A stretch of DNA of 9,714 nucleotides. It comes from an uncultured Collinsella sp. (GTDB taxonomy: Bacteria > Actinomycetota > Coriobacteriia > Coriobacteriales > Coriobacteriaceae). This document shows positions 6,343 to 9,714 of the stretch, piece by piece; within the stretch, counting starts at the first letter, position 1; each line of letters starts with the position of its first letter. Where the stretch lies: contig CABUUD010000069.1 of assembly GCA_902494585.1 (NCBI GenBank), positions 1 to 9,714 on the forward strand, in the 5' to 3' direction. A model generated the notes under the pieces. It ran no database searches and was not told where the DNA came from. It saw only the letters and a program-made list of their open reading frames with translations. The translations under genes were made by a program, and so were the position numbers.

Positions 6343-7818
6343 TTACAGCGCCATCGTGCGGGCGCGGTCGATACGCGCCAGGCAGTCGTCGCGGCCGACG
6401 AGCGCCATGGTCTCGCCCAGCGGGGGGCTCACCATGTTGCCGCAAACGGCGACGCGCACGGCCTGGAACACCACGCGCTTCTTGAGTTCCATCTGCTCGG
6501 GCAGCGGCTCAAGCGCAGCGTCGATGGCCTCGGCGGTCCACTCGGTAACACCCTCGAGCGCGGCCTTGGCGGCGTCCAGAATGGCACCCATGCCCTCCTT
6601 GGCCAGGCCCTTGTTGACGGACTTCTCGTCATACTCGAGCGTCTCGGCCGTGGCAAAGATGGGGGCGGCGACGGTCACGGCGTCGGCCGGCATCTTGGTG
6701 CGCGGCTTGACGATGGCGGCAAGCGCGTCGATCCAGTCCTCGCCGTACTCGACGTTACCCTCGATGAGGCCCGCCTCGTGCAGCTCGGGGACCATGATCT
6801 CGTCGGCAAACTGAGCGTCGGACATGCCGTTGATGTACTCGGCATTGACCCAGTCGAGCTTTTTGGGATCGAAGGTCGCCGGATTCTTGGAGATGCGGTC
6901 GAGCGAAAACTTGCTGGCCAGGACATCGCGCGGGATGATCGTGGTCTCGCCGTCGAGCGACCAGCCAAGCAGCGCCAGGTAGTTGACGAACGCATCGGGC
7001 AGGTAACCCGCGTCGCGGTACTCCTCCACCGAGGTGGCGCCATGGCGCTTGGAAAGCTTCTTGCCGTCGGCGCCCAGAATCATGGAAATATGGGCGAACG
7101 TGGGCACGGGCGCGCCGAGGGCCTCGTAGACCATGACCTGGCGCGGGGTGTTGGAAAGGTGGTCGTCGCCGCGGATGACGTGGGTGATCTTCATCATGGC
7201 GTCATCGACGACGGTCGCAAAGTTGTACGTGGGCGTGCCGTCGGAACGGAAGATGACAAAGTCGTCGAGCTCCTTGGCGTCGAAGGTCACCTCGCCGTGG
7301 ACGGCGTCGTGGATGACGACGTCGCCGCGGTCCTCGGGCACCTTGATGCGCAGGACGTAGGGCTCGCCGGCCTCGATGCGACGGCGTGCCTCCTCGGGAT
7401 CCAGATCGCGGCAGCGGCGCTGATAGCCCTGGAAGGGGTCCTTGCGCTCCTGCGCGGCCTTGCGATCGGCCTCGAGCTGCTCCTTGGTGCAGAAGCAGGG
7501 ATAGGCCTTGCCCTCGTCCCAGAGCTGCTGGGCGGCCTGCTTGTACAGGTCCAGGCGCTCGGTCTGAGCATAGGGGCCAAAGTCGCCGCCCACCTCGGGA
7601 CCCTCGTCCCAGTCAAGACCCAGCCAACGCATGGCGCGCAGAATGATCTGCGTGTTCTCGTCGGTGGAACGGGTGGGGTCGGTGTCGTCGATGCGCAGGA
7701 TGAACGTGCCGCCGTTTGCGCGGGCAAAAGCCCAGTTATAGATAGCGGTGCGGGCGCCGCCGATGTGCAGCTTGCCCGTCGGTGAGGGTGCAAAGCGGAC
7801 GCGAACGTCTGATGCCAT
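6343..7818 (-). CDS. gltX: Glutamyl-tRNA synthetase
   Basis: This 491-residue class I aminoacyl-tRNA synthetase attaches Glu to tRNA(Glu). In genomes without GlnRS it also mischarges tRNA(Gln) for the GatCAB amidotransferase; this cannot be settled from the window. The HIGH-type motif is HIGG (18-21) in APSPTGKLHIGGART and the KMSKS-type motif is KLSKR (254-258). C108, C110 and C136 (CFC with RRC) correspond to the zinc-binding region of E. coli GluRS. Residues from about 310 form the helical anticodon-binding domain, ending in the usual SPPLGETMALVGRD segment. The ATG at 7818 is chosen because GAGGAGA (7830-7824) lies five bases upstream and the family N-terminus begins right there. An extension to 7905 would add 29 residues unlike the family. 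It is divergent from metK and has its own terminator before priA. Confidence 0.97.
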   Translation of the reverse strand: MASDVRVRFAPSPTGKLHIGGARTAIYNWAFARANGGTFILRIDDTDPTRSTDENTQIILRAMRWLGLDWDEGPEVGGDFGPYAQTERLDLYKQAAQQLWDEGKAYPCFCTKEQLEADRKAAQERKDPFQGYQRRCRDLDPEEARRRIEAGEPYVLRIKVPEDRGDVVIHDAVHGEVTFDAKELDDFVIFRSDGTPTYNFATVVDDAMMKITHVIRGDDHLSNTPRQVMVYEALGAPVPTFAHISMILGADGKKLSKRHGATSVEEYRDAGYLPDAFVNYLALLGWSLDGETTIIPRDVLASKFSLDRISKNPATFDPKKLDWVNAEYINGMSDAQFADEIMVPELHEAGLIEGNVEYGEDWIDALAAIVKPRTKMPADAVTVAAPIFATAETLEYDEKSVNKGLAKEGMGAILDAAKAALEGVTEWTAEAIDAALEPLPEQMELKKRVVFQAVRVAVCGNMVSPPLGETMALVGRDDCLARIDRARTMAL

Positions 7819-7823
7819 GGAAA

Positions 7824-7830
7824 TCTCCTC
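7824..7830 (-). promoter_or_regulatory. Ribosome binding site that sets the gltX start
   Basis: GAGGAGA on the minus strand is five bases before the ATG at 7818. It supports that start over the upstream in-frame ATG at 7905. Confidence 0.7.
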
Positions 7831-7858
7831 GATTGCAGGATGGATGTCTAACCGCATC

Positions 7859-7864
7859 AGTATA
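7859..7864 (-). promoter_or_regulatory. Candidate -10 box of the gltX promoter
   Basis: TATACT on the minus strand lies 41 bases before the gltX ATG, which would give a leader of about 35 bases. No good -35 hexamer is visible at 16-18 bp, so the call rests on the -10 alone. Confidence 0.45.
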
Positions 7865-7903
7865 AAGCAACAATGCCCACCTCCGCACAAAGGGCATCGA
7901 CCC

Positions 7904-8046
7904 ACTCATTGGGGACAGAGTTAAATGACCAGTCGTTGGGCAACCTGTCGGCACTTAGGGACGTTACTAGGCTGGTCGTTTAAGACTGCTCGTTTAAGTC
8001 TGTCCCCAATGAGTTGGCTGGTCATTTAAGCCTGTCCCCAATGAGT
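7904..8046. repeat. Three-copy palindromic repeat cluster with GTCCCC motif
   Basis: A 31-base unit, ggctggtcatttaagcctg followed by tccccaatgagt, occurs at 8016-8046. It occurs again in the same direction at 7970-8014, where the stretch TCGTTTAAG-CTG is duplicated to give 45 bases. It occurs inverted at 7904-7934, matching 28 of 31 positions. The inverted copy can pair with either direct copy, giving two alternative long hairpins. The layout resembles REP/BIME clusters moved by Y1-type (RAYT) transposases; no such transposase is in the window. It lies upstream of both candidate promoters, so it is not part of either leader. Confidence 0.8.
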
Positions 8047-8082
8047 AGGTGCGGAAAGGGTGTGAATGTTGGATTTACGCGC

Positions 8083-8088
8083 TATGAT
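8083..8088 (+). promoter_or_regulatory. Candidate -10 box of the metK promoter
   Basis: TATGAT lies 67 bases before the metK ATG and would start a leader of about 60 bases. The best upstream hexamer, TGTGAA (8061-8066, 16 bp away), is a poor -35. Confidence 0.45.
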
Positions 8089-8106
8089 GTGCCCTTGCAT
8101 AGAGAG

Positions 8107-8133
8107 CCCGGCGGAATGGTAACGGTCGCCGGG
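8107..8133 (+). promoter_or_regulatory. Hairpin in the metK leader
   Basis: CCCGGCG (8107-8113) pairs perfectly with CGCCGGG (8127-8133) around a 13-base loop. After a five-base gap comes TTTTT (8139-8143), then the ribosome site. It may affect metK expression by partial termination or mRNA stability. It does not resemble a SAM-binding riboswitch that I recognise, and the leader is short for one. Confidence 0.45.
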
Positions 8134-8155
8134 ACACGTTTTTGAAAGGACAATC

Positions 8156-9436
8156 ATGTCAGAAGAGCTTCGTTCCATCCCGCCCCAGCAGGGGTCCTTT
8201 GTGTTTACGTCGGAGTCGGTGACCGAAGGCCATCCCGATAAGATCGCCGACCAGATCAGCGATGCCGTCCTCGACGCAATCCTCGCCAAAGAAATAGAGC
8301 TGCAGGAGCAGGGCTATATTGCGCCCAACGGCGTGCCCGCCAACGTGGAAAACGTCCGCTGCGCCTGCGAGACCCTCGTGACCACCGGCACCGTCATCGT
8401 CGCCGGCGAGATCCGTACCCAGGCATACGTTGACGTTCAGGAAATTGCCCGCGGCGTCATCCGCCGCATCGGCTACAACCGCGCCAAGTTTGGCTTTGAC
8501 TGCGATACCTGCGGCGTCATGAGCCTCATCCACGAGCAGTCACCCGATATCGCCCAGGGCGTCGACGAGTCGTTTGAGACCCAGACCGGCGCCACCACCG
8601 ACCCGATCGATCTGATCGGTGCCGGTGACCAGGGCATGATGTTCGGCTATGCCTCCAACGAGACCAAGACCCTCATGCCCATGCCGCACTACCTGGCAAG
8701 CCGCCTGGCCGAGCGCCTGGCCGCCGTGCGCCACGACGGCACTCTGCCCTACCTGCGCCCCGACGGCAAGACCCAGGTCACCGTGCGCTACGAGGACGGC
8801 AAGCCCGTCGAGGTCACGACCATCGTCATCTCCACGCAGCACGCTGCCGAGATCGAGGACATGGGCAAGATCAAGGACGACCTCATCGAGCACGTCATCG
8901 CGCCCGTCATGGCTGCCGAGAACATGCCGTGGGATAGCGCCGATATCTATGTGAACCCCACCGGCCGCTTTGTCGTGGGCGGCCCTATGGGTGACACGGG
9001 CCTGACCGGCCGCAAGATCATCGTCGACACCTATGGCGGCTACGGCCGTCACGGCGGCGGCGCCTTTAGCGGCAAGGACTGCACCAAGGTCGACCGCTCC
9101 GCCGCATACGCCGCTCGCTGGGTCGCCAAGAACGTCGTCGCCGCCGGCCTTGCCGACCGCTGCGAAGTCGAGCTGGCCTACGCCATCGGCGTGTCCAAGC
9201 CGTTGTCGATCATGATCGACACCTTTGGCACCGCACATGTTGCCGAAGACAAGATCGTCGAGGCCGTGGAGAAGACCTTCGACCTGCGCCCGGGCGCCAT
9301 CATCCGCGACCTGGACCTACGTCGCCCCATCTACGAGAAGACGGCAGCCTACGGTCACTTTGGCCGCGAAGACCCCGACTTCACCTGGGAGAAAACCGAC
9401 CGAGTCGAAGAACTCAAAGCAACCTGCGGCCTCTAA
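8156..9436 (+). CDS. metK: S-adenosylmethionine synthetase
   Basis: This 426-residue enzyme makes SAM from methionine and ATP; SAM is the methyl donor for RsmB and many others. Family signatures are intact: TSESVTEGHPDKIADQ (18-33, with H26 and D28 for ATP/Mg), GAGDQGMMFGYA (155-166), the PTGRFVVGGPMGD segment (268-280) and the phosphate loop GGGAFSGKD (300-308). It is longer than the roughly 380-400 residues usual in bacteria. The extra length comes from about 12 N-terminal residues and an insertion of about 20 residues (EIELQEQGYIAPNGVPANVE, 46-65) between the first helix and the ACETLV strand. The start is supported by GAAAGGA (8144-8150) five bases before the ATG. Codons are strongly C-ending, typical of a highly expressed gene. 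It is transcribed alone, with a strong terminator after it. Confidence 0.98.
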   Translation: MSEELRSIPPQQGSFVFTSESVTEGHPDKIADQISDAVLDAILAKEIELQEQGYIAPNGVPANVENVRCACETLVTTGTVIVAGEIRTQAYVDVQEIARGVIRRIGYNRAKFGFDCDTCGVMSLIHEQSPDIAQGVDESFETQTGATTDPIDLIGAGDQGMMFGYASNETKTLMPMPHYLASRLAERLAAVRHDGTLPYLRPDGKTQVTVRYEDGKPVEVTTIVISTQHAAEIEDMGKIKDDLIEHVIAPVMAAENMPWDSADIYVNPTGRFVVGGPMGDTGLTGRKIIVDTYGGYGRHGGGAFSGKDCTKVDRSAAYAARWVAKNVVAAGLADRCEVELAYAIGVSKPLSIMIDTFGTAHVAEDKIVEAVEKTFDLRPGAIIRDLDLRRPIYEKTAAYGHFGREDPDFTWEKTDRVEELKATCGL

Positions 9437-9474
9437 TTTAGATCCGCTAAGGTCAGAACAACATACGTGCTTTC

Positions 9475-9512
9475 AAAAGAAGTACCGCCCCCAAGCGGTA
9501 CTTCTTTTTTTA
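9475..9512 (+). terminator. Intrinsic terminator of metK
   Basis: AAAAGAAGTACCGC (9475-9488) pairs perfectly with GCGGTACTTCTTTT (9495-9508) around a six-base loop, and the T-run continues to 9511. It lies 38 bases after the metK stop. The A-tract before the stem could also let it work in the opposite direction. Confidence 0.92.
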
Positions 9513-9617
9513 TTTACCAGGTGGTGAAGATATTTCGATATGAACCTTCGCTGGGTACCCAGCCGATGAATTTTGCAGCACAAGCGCCTCTACCATGTAT
9601 CCTTAGTCCCGAGGGGC

Positions 9618-9714
9618 GGGGCATAAGGTCGATCGCGAGTTCCGCACGAGCCGGAGAGCACTTAATGTGCTCTCCGTGCGAGTAGGACTGTCCGAGCAGG
9701 CGACCTTATGCCCC
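9618..9714. repeat. Rod-shaped hairpin element at the window edge (possibly truncated)
   Basis: The base stem GGGGCATAAGGTCG (9618-9631) pairs perfectly with 9701-9714, the last bases of the window. Inside are AGTTC/GGACT (9638-9642 with 9685-9689, one G-T), CGCA/TGCG (9643-9646 with 9677-9680) and a perfect ten-pair tip CGGAGAGCAC/GTGCTCTCCG (9652-9661, 9667-9676) with loop TTAAT. The stem may continue past the edge, since GAGGGGC precedes it. It could be a structured RNA, a small palindromic mobile element, or a leader of the next gene; the sequence does not decide. Confidence 0.6.

Larger units (their letters stand above)
7819..8155. other. Divergent gltX/metK intergenic region
   Basis: These 337 bases separate two divergent genes. 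From left to right they hold the gltX ribosome site and candidate -10, a six-pair ATGCCC/GGGCAT hairpin (7873-7897), three copies of a palindromic repeat (7904-8046), the candidate metK -10, a leader hairpin and the metK ribosome site. No coding frame is supported. Confidence 0.75.
9437..9714. other. Gene-free region after metK
   Basis: These 278 bases to the window edge hold the metK terminator, a perfect 14-base palindrome gctgggtacccagc (9550-9563), and a long rod-shaped hairpin at the very end. A small frame over 9467-9685 has no recognisable product and runs through the terminator and hairpin, so it is not called. Confidence 0.7.

Noticed and set aside
6304..7785. Long plus-strand frame opposite gltX
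   Set aside because: It is a shadow of gltX made possible by high GC codon bias; its residues show no family motif and gltX is certain.
8089..8155. SAM riboswitch before metK
   Set aside because: The leader is only about 60 bases and shows a single simple hairpin; no SAM-I, SAM-III (SMK) or SAM-IV pattern could be traced.
8540..9238. Minus-strand frame of 232 codons inside metK
   Set aside because: It lies fully antisense to metK and has repetitive Gly/Ala/Asp/Val composition typical of antisense frames in C-ending-codon genes.

Overview
The window is a compact stretch of bacterial chromosome with core genes only. High GC, strong GCC/GTC/CGC codon use in metK and gltX, and the overall gene content fit a high-GC actinomycete-type genome. 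The protein sequences and many palindromic intergenic elements point to the class Coriobacteriia, most likely Collinsella. That assignment is inference from general familiarity, not from a database search.

Layout, left to right. (1) 1-151, plus strand: the 3' end of a small FmdB-type zinc-ribbon gene, cut by the window edge. (2) 152-599: a gene-free gap between two convergent genes. It holds two related 67-nt hairpin repeats, one just after each gene, and a third, unrelated inverted repeat between them. (3) 600-6253, minus strand: the cluster priA-def-fmt-rsmB, transcribed right to left. def starts 18 nt after priA. rsmB overlaps the fmt stop codon by ATGA. The def-fmt junction is opened to 327 bp by a 33-bp inverted repeat and a terminator-like hairpin. 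(4) 6343-7818, minus strand: gltX, separated from priA by an intrinsic-terminator-like hairpin. (5) 7819-8155: the divergent gltX/metK intergenic region, with a three-copy palindromic repeat and the two candidate promoters. (6) 8156-9436, plus strand: metK, followed by a strong intrinsic terminator. (7) 9437-9714: gene-free, ending in a roughly 97-nt rod-like hairpin that reaches the window edge.

The genes serve core processes. GltX charges tRNA with glutamate. Fmt formylates initiator Met-tRNA and Def removes the formyl group from new proteins. RsmB methylates a 16S rRNA cytosine, using SAM, and MetK makes SAM. PriA restarts stalled replication forks.

No new multi-gene system (defence, mobile or biosynthetic) is visible. 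The points most worth following are a sliding-clamp-binding-like pentapeptide (QLSLF) at the very N-terminus of PriA, and four different palindromic intergenic elements whose function or mobility is not explained by the genes around them.
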